Below, in pieces: positions 32,349 through 41,981 of a stretch of DNA of 64,000 bases. A model generated the notes under the pieces. That model did no database searches, was not told the DNA's origin, and saw only the letters and a program-made list of their open reading frames with translations. The position numbers and the translations under genes are program-made. Position 1 is the stretch's first letter, and each line of letters opens with the position of its first letter. Source of the stretch: Candidatus Rokubacteria bacterium 13_1_40CM_69_27 (GTDB lineage: Bacteria > Methylomirabilota > Methylomirabilia > Rokubacteriales > CSP1-6); assembly GCA_001917535.1 (NCBI GenBank), contig MNEF01000116.1, positions 1-64,000 on the forward strand, read 5' to 3'.

Positions 32349-33643
32349 GCGACGTCACGCTCCTTGGGGGCGACGGCGTGATGGGCGCAGATCGGACAGC
32401 GCGGCACCTCGCGCATGATGGCCGAGTCCCGCGGGAAGAAGCGGGCCAGCGACCAGTCGAGCGCCACCTGGAGCTGCTTGCGGACACCGACCAACTTCAG
32501 GAGGTGGAGCGCGTTCCAGAAGAGCCAGGCCGGGTAGCCGGAGAACCGGAACCCCATGACCTCGACCACGGCGTCCTTCTCGCCCAGCGACACCAGCATC
32601 CCGCGCGGCGCAAAGTCGATCGGCCGCAGCGCACGGCCGGCGAGGTCGGCCACGATGTTCTCGGCGACCAGGCGCCCGTGGGCCAGCGCCGCCGGGATGA
32701 TGGGAATGGAGGCTTCGGGCTTGCCCTCGATGCTGACCGCGTCCCCGGCGCCGTAGACCTCCGGATGGCCGGGAATCTGGAGGAAGCTGTTGACGACCAT
32801 CCGCCCCAGTCGATCGTGGGCGACGGGGAGGTGGGCCAGTGCCGGGTGGCCCTTGACGCCCGCGGCCCAGACGATCAGGCCCGCCACGATCGGCTCGCCG
32901 CCCGCCACCTCGACCGCCCCCGGCAGCACCCGCGTGACCCGCGTTCGGGTCCTGACCTCGATGCCGTCGCGGCCGAGCCGCCGGTTCGCCCGCGCCGCCA
33001 GCGTGGGATGGACGCCGCGTAGGATCTCCTCGCCGGCCTCGAGGACGACCAGATGATAGTCACCGGCGCCGATGCCGCGGTAGCGCGGCACCACATACGA
33101 ATGGAAGAAGTCATGCAACTCCGCCACCAGCTCGACGCCGGTGTAGCCGCCGCCGACGACGCAGACCGTCAGCATGCGGCGGCGGACGTCACCATCGGGC
33201 TCGTGATCGGCGTGCTCGGCCAGGTCGATCAGATGATCGCGCAGGAGGATGGCGTCACCGAGGTGTTTGTAGGGGAGCGCGTACTCCTCGACACCAGAGA
33301 TCCCGAAGCTCGGCGTCGTTCCGCCGAGCGCGATCACCAGACGGTCGAAGGGAACGGCCCCCTCGGCGAGCATGACCCGACGTCCGGCCAGGTCGACGTC
33401 GAGCACCCGGTCGCGGCGGAATCGGAATCGTCGGCTCCCGCGGATGTCGCGGATCGGCTGGATGATGTGGCGCGGCTCGACGAGCGAGGAGGCCACCTGG
33501 GGCAGCAGTGGCGTGAACAGCAGATAGTTGTGGTCGCTCACCAGGAGCAGCTCGACGTCCTCCCGGCCGCCCAGGCGGCGCTCCAGCACGCGGATCGCCT
33601 CCAGCCCGGCGAAGCCGCCGCCCAGCACCACGATGCGGCTCAC
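32345..33643 (-). CDS. NDH-2-like NAD(P)/FAD-dependent oxidoreductase inside the purine operon
   Basis: A 432-residue flavoprotein: FAD motif VVLGGGFAGLEAI at the N-terminus, second dinucleotide motif VCVVGGGYTGVELVAEL (NADH), and VYGAGDAV near the FAD-binding C-terminus. A C-terminal amphipathic stretch (YPAWLFWNALHLL) resembles the membrane anchor of type II NADH dehydrogenases. It ends with CPICAHH. It probably oxidises NADH with quinone as acceptor. It overlaps purM and purN (GTGA at both junctions), so it is embedded in the operon, which is unusual. Confidence 0.85.
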   Translation of the reverse strand: MSRIVVLGGGFAGLEAIRVLERRLGGREDVELLLVSDHNYLLFTPLLPQVASSLVEPRHIIQPIRDIRGSRRFRFRRDRVLDVDLAGRRVMLAEGAVPFDRLVIALGGTTPSFGISGVEEYALPYKHLGDAILLRDHLIDLAEHADHEPDGDVRRRMLTVCVVGGGYTGVELVAELHDFFHSYVVPRYRGIGAGDYHLVVLEAGEEILRGVHPTLAARANRRLGRDGIEVRTRTRVTRVLPGAVEVAGGEPIVAGLIVWAAGVKGHPALAHLPVAHDRLGRMVVNSFLQIPGHPEVYGAGDAVSIEGKPEASIPIIPAALAHGRLVAENIVADLAGRALRPIDFAPRGMLVSLGEKDAVVEVMGFRFSGYPAWLFWNALHLLKLVGVRKQLQVALDWSLARFFPRDSAIMREVPRCPICAHHAVAPKERDVA

Positions 33644-34671
33644 GCCACCAGCTCCACGCCGCGCTCGCCGGCCACGATCTCGCCCAGCCGGTGCACCGTC
33701 TCGCCGGCCAGGGCGAGCGCCGCCCCTGCGGCCTCGGCGTGCGGCGCCGGCACGACGACCACGTAGCCGATCCCCATGTTGAAGGTCCTGAACATCTCCG
33801 CGTCGGCCACCCGGCCGGCCCGCTGCAGCGTCTCGAACACCGCCGGCGCCCGCCACGACGTGCGGTGGATCAGGGCGCGACACCCCTCGGGCAGCACGCG
33901 GGGGACGTTGCCGACGATCCCGCCGCCCGTGATGTGCGCCATCGCGCCCACCTCCATCCGCTCCAGCAAGGCGAGGATCGGGCGCACGTAGATCCGAGTC
34001 GGCTCGAGCAGCTCGTCGGCGACGGCGCGGCCCGTTCCGGGCAGCTCCGCGTCGATCGACAGCTTGAGAACGTCGAAGACGATCCGGCGCGCCAGCGAGT
34101 AGCCGTTCGAGTGGAGGCCGGACGACGCCAGCCCGAGCAGGATGTCTCCCGGTCGCACGCGGGAGCCGTCGACGATGCGGCTCTGCTCCACGACGCCCAC
34201 GGCGAACCCGGCCAGATCGTATTCTCCCGGTCTGTAGAAGTCGGGCAGCTCGGCGGTCTCCCCCCCGATCAGGGCGCAGCCCGCCCGCCGGCACCCCTCG
34301 ACCACCCCGCGCACGATGGTCTCCACCCGCAGGGGGTCCAGGCGAGCGATGCCGATGTAATCCAGAAAGTAGAGGGGCTCGGCACCATGGACGAGAAGGT
34401 CGTTGACGCCCATGGCCACGAGGTCGATGCCCACGGTCTGGTGGCGGTCGGTCATGAACGCCACCTTGAGCTTCGTGCCGACGCCGTCCGTCGACGACAC
34501 CAGCACCGGCTCGCGGAACTTCGGGGGCACCCTGACGAATCCGGCGAAGCCCCCGATGCCGCCGATGACCTCGGGCCGGAAGGTGGCGCGGGCCAGCGGC
34601 ACGATCCGGCGCACCGCCTCGTCGCCAGCCTCGATGTCGACGCCGGCGTCACGATAGGTCAGTCGATCCAT
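33640..34671 (-). CDS. purM: Phosphoribosylformylglycinamidine cyclo-ligase
   Basis: A 343-residue protein starting YRDAGVDIEAGDE and containing VSSTDGVGTKLKVA, GMGVNDL-type (MGVNDLLVHGAEPLYFLDY) and TGGGIVGNVPRVLP signatures. It closes the imidazole ring to give AIR. The ATG at 34671 is chosen; frame upstream of it is translated repeat B. Confidence 0.96.
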   Translation of the reverse strand: MDRLTYRDAGVDIEAGDEAVRRIVPLARATFRPEVIGGIGGFAGFVRVPPKFREPVLVSSTDGVGTKLKVAFMTDRHQTVGIDLVAMGVNDLLVHGAEPLYFLDYIGIARLDPLRVETIVRGVVEGCRRAGCALIGGETAELPDFYRPGEYDLAGFAVGVVEQSRIVDGSRVRPGDILLGLASSGLHSNGYSLARRIVFDVLKLSIDAELPGTGRAVADELLEPTRIYVRPILALLERMEVGAMAHITGGGIVGNVPRVLPEGCRALIHRTSWRAPAVFETLQRAGRVADAEMFRTFNMGIGYVVVVPAPHAEAAGAALALAGETVHRLGEIVAGERGVELVA

Positions 34672-34690
34672 CGGCGGCGCTAGCTCAGCC

Positions 34691-34787
34691 GGAGGAGGCC
34701 GTCGCGCCCTGTGGGCGCGCCTGTGAAGTCGTCCCCTCCGAGGCCTCCCTCGGGGAGGGATGGCGCCGGCGGAGCCGGCGCTCGAAA
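34691..34787. repeat. Modular palindromic repeat, copy B
   Basis: Between purF and purM. The 34-nt core at 34698-34731 is the exact reverse complement of the core of copy A (26628-26661). The adjoining CCCTCCGAGGCCTCCC and GGCGCCGGC-GGA-GCCGGCGC modules keep the same orientation as in copy A. Confidence 0.85.
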
Positions 34788-34833
34788 CAGCGAGCAGTGG
34801 CCGGAGTAAGCTCGCGCCATTCGCCAACAACCG

Positions 34834-36246
34834 CTAGGCGTCGAACAGCCCGAGCTGCGGGCTCGGCTCGGGCGCGATCCCCACTCGGTAATTGCCGGTG
34901 AAGCAGGCGTGGCAGAAGTGGCTGGGATCGGCGCCGGTGGCCTTCAGCATGCCCTCGAGCGAAAGGTACCCGAGCGAATCGGCGCCGACATACCGACGGA
35001 CCTCGTCGACGCTGTGACTGGCGCCGATCAGCTCCCCCCGGGTCGGAGTGTCGATGCCGTAGTAGCAGGGCCACTTGATCGGCGGCGACGAGATCCGCAT
35101 ATGGACCTCGCGCGCGCCGGAGCTCCGGATCATCCGCACGATCTTGCGGCTGGTGGTGCCGCGGACGATGGAGTCGTCGACGACCACGACCCGCCGCCCT
35201 TCCAGCATCTCGCGCATCGGGTTGAGCTTCACCTTGACGCCGAAGTGGCGGATGCCCTGCTTGGGCTCGATGAAGGTGCGGCCCACGTAGTGGTTGCGGA
35301 TGAGACCCATCTCGTAGCGCACCCCCGACTGCTCCGAGAAGCCGAGCGCCGCGCTGGTCCCCGAGTCCGGCACCGGGATGACGATGTCGGCCTCCACCGG
35401 GTGCTCGCGGGCCAGCTCGCGCCCGAGCGCCTTGCGGACGGTATGCACGTTGCGGCCCCAGAGGACGGAGTCGGGCCGCGCGAAGTAGACGTACTCGAAG
35501 ACGCAGTGCAGGCGCTCGCCGGCGGGGGCGTAGCGCAGAGACTGCAGGCCGCCATCCGAGATGACGACGATCTCCCCGGGCTCGACCTCGCGCTCGTACT
35601 TCGCCTCGATCAGGTCGAGCGCGCACGTCTCCGAGGCGATCACCCAGGAGTCGGCGAACCTCCCGAGCCCCAGCGGCCGGAAGCCATTCGGGTCGCGCAC
35701 CGCGTACATCGCGTCCGGCGTGAGGATCAACAGCGAGTACGCTCCCGTCACCTGCCGGAGCGCGTGGGGGAGCTGCTCCACCAGCGTCCCGGCGGGGGCG
35801 CGCGCGAGCAGGTGGAGGATGACCTCGGTGTCGGAGTTGGACTGGAAGATGGCGCCATCCCGCTCCATCTCCCTCCGCAGCGCCTCGGCGTTCGTCAGGT
35901 TACCGTTGTGGGCGATGGCGATCGGCCCCCGGGCCGTGTTGGCCGTGATGGGCTGGGCGTTGCGGAGCTTCGAGGAGCCGGCCGTCGAGTAGCGGACGTG
36001 ACCGATGGCCCGGTGGCCGGGAAGCCGGCGCAGGCGTTCGGGGCTGAAGACGTCGGCGACCCACCCCATCGCCTTCTCGGTATGGAAGCCCTGTCCGTCG
36101 GTCGCGGCGATGCCGGCGGACTCCTGCCCGCGGTGCTGGAGCGCGTAGAGGCCCAGATAGGTGACGTTGGCGGCCTCTGGATGATTCCAGATGCCGAACA
36201 CTCCACACTCGTCGTGGAACTTGTCGTCACGCCAGGTGACGCTCAA
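34834..36246 (-). CDS. purF: Amidophosphoribosyltransferase
   Basis: A 470-residue protein with a 13-residue propeptide before the nucleophile Cys14 (DECGVFG). The PRPP loop is [13 protein letters not shown] (353-365). The four cysteines that bind a [4Fe-4S] cluster in Bacillus-type PurF are in place (HCVFEY, WPCYYG, HFCHAC), so an Fe-S, self-processing enzyme is expected. It commits PRPP to purines. Start TTG at 36246 has GGAGG 7 nt upstream and overlaps purL by 20 bp. Confidence 0.95.
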   Translation of the reverse strand: MSVTWRDDKFHDECGVFGIWNHPEAANVTYLGLYALQHRGQESAGIAATDGQGFHTEKAMGWVADVFSPERLRRLPGHRAIGHVRYSTAGSSKLRNAQPITANTARGPIAIAHNGNLTNAEALRREMERDGAIFQSNSDTEVILHLLARAPAGTLVEQLPHALRQVTGAYSLLILTPDAMYAVRDPNGFRPLGLGRFADSWVIASETCALDLIEAKYEREVEPGEIVVISDGGLQSLRYAPAGERLHCVFEYVYFARPDSVLWGRNVHTVRKALGRELAREHPVEADIVIPVPDSGTSAALGFSEQSGVRYEMGLIRNHYVGRTFIEPKQGIRHFGVKVKLNPMREMLEGRRVVVVDDSIVRGTTSRKIVRMIRSSGAREVHMRISSPPIKWPCYYGIDTPTRGELIGASHSVDEVRRYVGADSLGYLSLEGMLKATGADPSHFCHACFTGNYRVGIAPEPSPQLGLFDA

Positions 36247-38449
36247 AGCCCCTCCTCCACGCCTGTTCGAGGCTCTCGATCGCGGCGTCGATCACCGTCG
36301 TCGAACCGCAGCGAACTCTCAGCCGCTCGCTCCCCGTGGTCCCGATCCAGCACCAGGGGATGGCCGACTCCGCCATCAGCCCCTCGAACTCGAGCACCCG
36401 CGCCGGATCGACGGACACGACCACCCGCGACGGTCCTTCGCCGAAGAGCGTGAGATCGGCCCTCGCCCCCTCGGGCAGCGTCACGCTACCGCCCACCAGC
36501 TCCCGGCCGGTGACACAGCCCTCCGCCACCGCCACCGCCAGTCCGCCCTCGGCGCAGTCGTGCGCAGAGAGCACGAGCTCCGTGCCGATCGCCGCCTGAA
36601 CCGCCGACTGGACGCGCCGCTCCAGCCCCAGGTCCAGAGGCGCCAGCGCGCCGGCGAGGCGGCGGTGGAGCGTCCACAGGTACTCGCTTCCCCCCAGGCT
36701 GACGGCGTCGGGCCCCAGCAGGGCCAGACGGTGGCCCGCCCCCTTGAACCACTGCGTGGCCGCCCGCCCCGCCTCCTCGAGCACGCCGACCACGCCCACG
36801 ATGGGGGTGGGGAGAACCGCCTGCCCGTTGGTTTCATTGTAGAAGGAAACGTTGCCGCCCACTACCGGCAGATCGAGGGCGCGGCAGGCCTCGGCGAGGC
36901 CGTCGATGGCCTCGGCGAACTGCCAGAGGATCTCCGGCCGCTCGGGCGAGCCGAAGTTCAGGCAGTCCGTGACGCCCAGTGGTCGACCGCCCGCGCAGGA
37001 GACGTTGCGCGCCGCCTCGCAGACCGCCATGGCCGCCCCGCGACGCGGATGGAGAAACACCTGCCGGCCGTTGCCGTCGGTCGAGATCGCCAGGGCGCGG
37101 CGCGTGCCCTTCACTCTCAGCACCGCCGCGTCGGAGCCCGGCAGCACGAGGGTGTTGATCCCGACCTGCTGGTCGTACTGGCGGAACGCCCACTCCTTGG
37201 AGCCGATGGTCGGTGACCCCAGGACTGCCAGCAGCGCCTCCTCGTAATCCGCCGGCTCGGGCAGGGTCAGGGGGTCGAAGGCCCGGAGCTCGGCCATCCA
37301 GGGCGGCGGCGCGGTGGGCTTCTCGTAGCGAGGCGCCTCGGCCAGCGCCTTCACCGGCAGGCGGGCGGCAATTTCTCCGTGGTGGCGCACGGTCAGGTCG
37401 CCATCGCCGGTGACCTGTCCGATCTCCACGGCGTCCAGCTCCCACTTGGCGAAGACCCGCCGCACCTCCTCCTCGCGGCCACGGGCCACCACCAGCAGCA
37501 TGCGCTCCTGCGACTCCGAAAGGAGGATCTCGTAGGGGGTCATCTCGATCTCGCGCCGGGGTACGCGCGACAGCTCCACCTCCATGCCGGTGCCAGCCCG
37601 CGCCGGCATCTCGGAGGTACAGCAGGCCAGCCCGGCCGCACCCATGTCCTGGATTCCCACCACGGCGCCGGTCTGCATGAGCTCCAGACATGCCTCGAGG
37701 AGCAGCTTCTCCGTGAAGGGATCGCCCACCTGCACCGTCGGCCGGCGCTCCTCGGCGCGCTCGTCGAACGTCGACGAAGCCATCGTGGCGCCGTGGATGC
37801 CGTCGCGCCCCGTCTTGTTGCCGACGTAGAACACCGGATTCCCGACTCCCTCGGCGCGGGCGCGGAAGATCCGGTCGGCCCGGACGAGCCCCACGCACAT
37901 CACGTTGACGAGCGGGTTGCCCGCGTACTCGGGCGCGAAGGCGATCTCGCCGCCGACGGTGGGGCAGCCGAAGCAGTTGCCGTACCAGCTGATGCCGGAC
38001 ACGACGCCCTCGATCAGCCGGCGTGTCTTCGGGTCGTCCGGCTCGCCGAAGCGCAGCGAATCGAGGAGGGCGATGGGGCGGGCGCCCATCGTGAAGATGT
38101 CCCTCAGGATTCCGCCCACCCCGGTGGCGGCGCCCTGGAAGGGCTCGATGAACGAGGGGTGATTGTGGCTCTCGATCTTGAAGACGACGGCCCAGCCGTC
38201 GCCGATGTCGACGACGCCGGCATTCTCGCCGGGCCCCTGCAGCACGTGCGGGCCCGTCTGGGGTAGCCGCGCCAGGAACACGCGCGAGTGCTTGTACGCA
38301 CAGTGCTCCGACCAGAGGGCGGAAAACAGCCCCAGTTCGGTGTAGGTGGGCTCGCGACCGAGCCGCTTGATGATCCGGTCGTATTCGTCGGCGGTGAGGC
38401 CCAGTTCGCGCGCGAGGTCCGGTGTCGCCTTCGGCTCCGACCCCGTCAA
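36227..38449 (-). CDS. purL: Phosphoribosylformylglycinamidine synthase, large subunit
   Basis: A 740-residue small-type PurL. Signatures seen are [18 protein letters not shown] at the N-terminus, [20 protein letters not shown] (ATP/Mg site), TVGGEIAF and a C-terminal [14 protein letters not shown]. It works with PurQ (glutaminase) and PurS. Start TTG at 38449, behind GGAGG, is chosen since upstream frame is unlike PurL; it lies 14 bp after purQ. Confidence 0.94.
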   Translation of the reverse strand: MTGSEPKATPDLARELGLTADEYDRIIKRLGREPTYTELGLFSALWSEHCAYKHSRVFLARLPQTGPHVLQGPGENAGVVDIGDGWAVVFKIESHNHPSFIEPFQGAATGVGGILRDIFTMGARPIALLDSLRFGEPDDPKTRRLIEGVVSGISWYGNCFGCPTVGGEIAFAPEYAGNPLVNVMCVGLVRADRIFRARAEGVGNPVFYVGNKTGRDGIHGATMASSTFDERAEERRPTVQVGDPFTEKLLLEACLELMQTGAVVGIQDMGAAGLACCTSEMPARAGTGMEVELSRVPRREIEMTPYEILLSESQERMLLVVARGREEEVRRVFAKWELDAVEIGQVTGDGDLTVRHHGEIAARLPVKALAEAPRYEKPTAPPPWMAELRAFDPLTLPEPADYEEALLAVLGSPTIGSKEWAFRQYDQQVGINTLVLPGSDAAVLRVKGTRRALAISTDGNGRQVFLHPRRGAAMAVCEAARNVSCAGGRPLGVTDCLNFGSPERPEILWQFAEAIDGLAEACRALDLPVVGGNVSFYNETNGQAVLPTPIVGVVGVLEEAGRAATQWFKGAGHRLALLGPDAVSLGGSEYLWTLHRRLAGALAPLDLGLERRVQSAVQAAIGTELVLSAHDCAEGGLAVAVAEGCVTGRELVGGSVTLPEGARADLTLFGEGPSRVVVSVDPARVLEFEGLMAESAIPWCWIGTTGSERLRVRCGSTTVIDAAIESLEQAWRRGFERHLA

Positions 38450-38463
38450 TCCGCCTCCAGCGG

Positions 38464-39177
38464 TTACCGCTTCAAGAAGCTGCCGTCCTCGACGAGGCTG
38501 CCGAGGAGGGACTGGAAGATCAGCAGCCCGTCGGTGCTGCCCATGGCCGGCTCGGCCGCCCGCTCGGGATGCGGCATGAGTCCCAGCACGGTCCCCTCCT
38601 CGTTGACGACGCCGGCGATGCTCTCCAGGGAGCCGTTGGGATTGGCCGTCCGGGTGACCTGGCCCTCGGCCGTCGCGTAGCGGAACACGATCTGGCCGTT
38701 CTTCCTGAGCTTTGCCAGCGCGCCGGCGTCGGCGTAGTACTTGCCCTCGCCGTGGGAAATCGGCATCGTCAACACCTGCCCCACGCGCAGGCCCCGGGTG
38801 AAGGGCGTCTCCACGTTCTCGACCACGAGATGCGTCTGCTGGCAGCGGTACTGCAGGCACTCGTTGCGCATGAGCGCGCCGGGCAGGAGGCCGGCCTCGC
38901 ACAGGATCTGAAACCCGTTGCAGGAGCCGAGCACATGCCCCCCCCGCGCGACGAAGTCACCCAGCGCCTCCACCACCGGTGAGCGACCGGCCACGGCGCC
39001 GGCCCGCAGATAGTCGCCGTAGGAGAAGCCGCCCGGCAGGACGACGCAGTCGACGTCGTCCAGGTTGCGGTCGCGATGCCAGATGTACTTGACCGGCTGC
39101 CGCAGGACTTCCGAGACCACGTAGTGGAAGTCGCAGTCGCTCCACGTCCCCGGGAACACGACCACGCCGAATCTCAT
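38464..39177 (-). CDS. purQ: Phosphoribosylformylglycinamidine synthase, glutaminase subunit
   Basis: A 237-residue class I glutamine amidotransferase. The nucleophile is in [11 protein letters not shown] and the His-Glu pair in [17 protein letters not shown] at the start and [15 protein letters not shown] match PurQ. It feeds ammonia to PurL. Confidence 0.96.
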   Translation of the reverse strand: MRFGVVVFPGTWSDCDFHYVVSEVLRQPVKYIWHRDRNLDDVDCVVLPGGFSYGDYLRAGAVAGRSPVVEALGDFVARGGHVLGSCNGFQILCEAGLLPGALMRNECLQYRCQQTHLVVENVETPFTRGLRVGQVLTMPISHGEGKYYADAGALAKLRKNGQIVFRYATAEGQVTRTANPNGSLESIAGVVNEEGTVLGLMPHPERAAEPAMGSTDGLLIFQSLLGSLVEDGSFLKR

Positions 39178-39247
39178 GGAGTCGAGTCTCCTCTCGAGGC
39201 AGGGTTATCTTACCGCCGCCAGGCGGCACCGAGCAAGCGAAGCGCGC

Positions 39248-39481
39248 TCACTCGATCGTGTACTCCTCGAGCACCGGGTTGGCGAGGAGCCGACGGCACA
39301 TCTCGTCGGCGCGGGCGCGGGCCTGCGCGGCCGTGGGCGCGTCCAGCTCGACCTCGATCACCTTGCCCACCCGCAGGTCAGCCACCTCCGTGAAGCCGAG
39401 GCCCATCAGCGCACGTTTGACGGCCGCGCCCTGAACGTCGAGGATACCCGGCTTGAGCCGGACGAGTACGCGCACCCTCAT
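39248..39481 (-). CDS. purS: Phosphoribosylformylglycinamidine synthase subunit PurS
   Basis: A 77-residue protein: VRVLVRLKPGILDVQGAAV, LGFTEVADLRVGKVIEV and MCRRLLANPVLEEYTIE fit PurS closely. It bridges PurL and PurQ. The ATG overlaps the purC stop (ATGA). A 70-bp gap with a small hairpin separates it from purQ. Confidence 0.93.
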   Translation of the reverse strand: MRVRVLVRLKPGILDVQGAAVKRALMGLGFTEVADLRVGKVIEVELDAPTAAQARARADEMCRRLLANPVLEEYTIE

Positions 39482-40221
39482 GTCCGGGTTACGGCGCCCT
39501 CGACGAGACGCCGGAACACTTCCTGGTACGCGTCCTCCACGCCGCCCAGGTCCTGGCGGAAGCGGTCCTTGTCCAGCTTGGTCCGGGTCCGAGCGTCCCA
39601 CAGGCGGCAGGTGTCGGGTGAGATTTCGTCGCCCAGGTAGAGGCGGCCGCGGGCGCGCCCGAACTCGAGCTTGAAGTCGACCAGCAGGAGTCCCCGGCGC
39701 GCCATGTGCGGCCGCAGCACGCGGTTGATCCGAAGGGCCGTTCGCCTGATCCAGCCGAGCTCCCGGGGCGTGGCCAGCCCCAGCAGCCGCACGTGGTCGT
39801 CGGTGATCATGGGATCGCCGAGCGGATCCGATTTGTAATAGAGCTCCACGATCGGCTCCCTGATCGGAGTCCCTTCCTCGAATCCGGTGCGCTTGGCCAG
39901 GCTCCCGGCCACGATGTTGCGGACGATTGTCTCGATGCGGATGATCTCGAGCCGCCGGCAGAGCATCTCGCGGTCGGAGAGGATGGCCAGATAGTGGGTG
40001 GGCACCCCCGCGCGCTCGAGCCGCTGGAACAGCGCCGCCGACATCCGGTTGTTCACCACGCCCTTGCCGACGATGGTCCCGCGCTTGAGCGCGTTGAAGG
40101 CGGTGGCGTCGTCCTTGAAGTACTGGATGATCAGATCCGGCCGGCTGGTCGCGTAGACGATCTTCGCCTTGCCTTCGTACATCTTCTCCCGCTGCTCCAC
40201 CTCCGGAACCGCTCTCTTCAC
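39478..40221 (-). CDS. purC: SAICAR synthetase
   Basis: About 247 residues with MYEGKAKIVYAT near the start, NNRMSAALFQRLE and LLVDFKLEFGR (Mg-ATP site). It adds aspartate to CAIR. GTG at 40221 with GGGGGT upstream is chosen; the internal ATG at the MYEGK motif is an alternative. Confidence 0.95.
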   Translation of the reverse strand: MKRAVPEVEQREKMYEGKAKIVYATSRPDLIIQYFKDDATAFNALKRGTIVGKGVVNNRMSAALFQRLERAGVPTHYLAILSDREMLCRRLEIIRIETIVRNIVAGSLAKRTGFEEGTPIREPIVELYYKSDPLGDPMITDDHVRLLGLATPRELGWIRRTALRINRVLRPHMARRGLLLVDFKLEFGRARGRLYLGDEISPDTCRLWDARTRTKLDKDRFRQDLGGVEDAYQEVFRRLVEGAVTRT

Positions 40222-40232
40222 CGTTCTACCCC

Positions 40233-41609
40233 CTATTTCGCGCGTTTCGAGCGGCGGCTTTGCTGCCGCAATCCCCGGGGGGAGGTTCCGGAAGGGGGGC
40301 GGAAGCCCCCCTCCGGGATGAGCCCGGCCCGCTTGAAGATCACGTCGACGTGACGGAGGTACCACGCCGGATCGAAACACGCCTTCAGCTCGTCCGGCCC
40401 CAGCCGCTCGGTGACCGCGGAGTCGGCGGCGAGCAGTTCCAGGAACGGCCGCCGCTCCCGCCAGGCCCGCATGGCGTTGCGCTGCACGATCTCGTAGGCC
40501 GCCTGGCGCGCCAGCCCCGTCTCGGTGAGCTTGAGCAGCACCCGCTGGGAGTAGACGAGCCCGTAGCTCCGCTCGAGGTTCTCCGCCATGCGGGCGGGGT
40601 CGACCTCGAGGCCCTCGACGACGAATGTCGCCAGATCGAGCAGGTAATCGACAAGAATGGTCGAGTCCGGCAGGACGACGCGCTCGACGGAGGAGTGGCT
40701 GATGTCGCGCTCGTGCCACAGCGCGACGTTTTCGAGCGCGGCCAGCGCGTTGGTCCTGACGAGCCGCGCCAGCCCACAGATGCGCTCGGTCAGCTCGGGG
40801 TTACGCTTGTGGGGCATGGCGCTGGAACCCTTCTGGCCCTCGGCGAAGGGCTCCTGGGCCTCCAGGATCTCCGTGCGCTGGAGGCCCCGGATCTCCAGGG
40901 CGATCTTCTCGAGGGAGGCCGCGGCGACGGCGAGCGTCGTGCAGAACTCCGCGTGGCGGTCGCGCTGGACGATCTGGGTGGAGACGGCCGCCGCCTCCAG
41001 CCCCAGCTCCCGGCAGACCTCCTCCTCGACCTCGGGCTCGACGTGGGCGAAGTTGCCGACGGCTCCCGACAGCTTCCCCACGGCCACGGCCGCCCGCGCC
41101 CGCCGGAGGCGCTCGAGGTTCCGCCCGGCCTCCGTGTACCACACCGCCACCTTCAGGCCGAACGTCGTCGGCTCGGCGTGAACGCCGTGAGTCCGGCCGA
41201 CGATCAGGGTGTCCTTGTGGCGGCGGGCCAGCTCGCCGAGCGCCGCCCGCAACCGCTCCTGGCCGGCGATGAGGAGGTCGGCGGCCTCGCGAAGCTGGAG
41301 GGCCAGGGCGGTGTCCCAGACGTCGTTGGTGGTGAGCCCGATGTGGACGAAGCGGGAGTCCGCGCCGAGCTGCTCCTCGAGGCTGGTCAGGAGCGCGATC
41401 ATCTCGTGCTTGACCCGCCGCTGGATCTCGAGGATACGGGCGACATCGACGCGCGCCTTGGCCCGGACGCGGGCCAGCGCCTCGGCCGGGATGCGGCCGC
41501 GGCGGGTGTAGGCCTCGCACACGGCCAGCTCCACGCGCAGCCAGGTGGCGTACTTGGACTCCTCGTTCCAGATTCGCCCCATGGCCGGACGCGTGTACCG
41601 CTCGATCAC
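40233..41609 (-). CDS. purB: Adenylosuccinate lyase
   Basis: A 458-residue fumarase-superfamily enzyme with the signature SSAMPHKRNP, the catalytic His region VGRTHGVHAEPTT, and RYTRPAMGRIW at the N-terminus. It acts at two purine steps. The last 27 or so residues (PEGGFRPPSGTSPRGLRQQ...) are not purB sequence but the translated palindromic repeat D. Start GTG at 41609 with AGGTGAGGGC upstream; it is the first pur gene, preceded by the 83-bp tandem repeats. Confidence 0.95.
   Translation of the reverse strand: MIERYTRPAMGRIWNEESKYATWLRVELAVCEAYTRRGRIPAEALARVRAKARVDVARILEIQRRVKHEMIALLTSLEEQLGADSRFVHIGLTTNDVWDTALALQLREAADLLIAGQERLRAALGELARRHKDTLIVGRTHGVHAEPTTFGLKVAVWYTEAGRNLERLRRARAAVAVGKLSGAVGNFAHVEPEVEEEVCRELGLEAAAVSTQIVQRDRHAEFCTTLAVAAASLEKIALEIRGLQRTEILEAQEPFAEGQKGSSAMPHKRNPELTERICGLARLVRTNALAALENVALWHERDISHSSVERVVLPDSTILVDYLLDLATFVVEGLEVDPARMAENLERSYGLVYSQRVLLKLTETGLARQAAYEIVQRNAMRAWRERRPFLELLAADSAVTERLGPDELKACFDPAWYLRHVDVIFKRAGLIPEGGFRPPSGTSPRGLRQQSRRSKRAK
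40244..40318. repeat. Modular palindromic repeat, copy D, in the purB tail
   Basis: TTTCGAGCGGCGGC-TTT-GCTGCCGC, then CCCCGGGGGGAGG and GGGGGGC-GGAA-GCCCCCC: same module order as copy C without the 34-nt core. It runs from about 11 bp inside the purB stop codon into its coding region. Confidence 0.75.
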
Positions 41610-41665
41610 GCCCTCACCTTAAAGGAAAACCCGGGCAAGGGAAAGCGGCAAGCCGGGCCGCAGAG

Positions 41666-41945
41666 CGAGTCAGACGAGGCCCGAGGGAGGAGCCCACCGC
41701 CGCGTGGACGCGGGCCAAGAAGCGAGCCGGCGGTCGCGGGCGAAATGACGAGTCAGGCGAGGCCCGAGGGAGGAGGCAGCCGCCGCGTGGACGCGGGCCA
41801 AGAAGCGAGCCGGCGGTCGCGGGCGAAATGACGAGTCAGGCGAGGCCCGAGGGAGGAGGCAGCCCCAGCGTACGGCGCCGGACCGGAGAACGAGCCAGAC
41901 GAGGCCCGAAGGAGGAGCCCACCGGAGCGTACGTGTTTGTACGTG
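41666..41945. repeat. 83-bp tandem repeat
   Basis: Two full units (41666-41748 and 41749-41831) differ at only a few positions. A third (from 41832) is cut to 59 bp and a fourth (from 41891) is divergent. They fill the 372-bp gap between the M16 protease gene and purB. No spacers or palindromic cores, so not a CRISPR. A GTACGTG direct repeat lies at the right end. Confidence 0.85.
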
Positions 41946-41981
41946 AGGATGGGCGACGACTGAGAACGAAGTCTGGCGAAG

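Noticed and set aside
41666..41945. CRISPR array
   Set aside because: The units are 83 bp, contiguous and nearly identical throughout, with no unique spacers.
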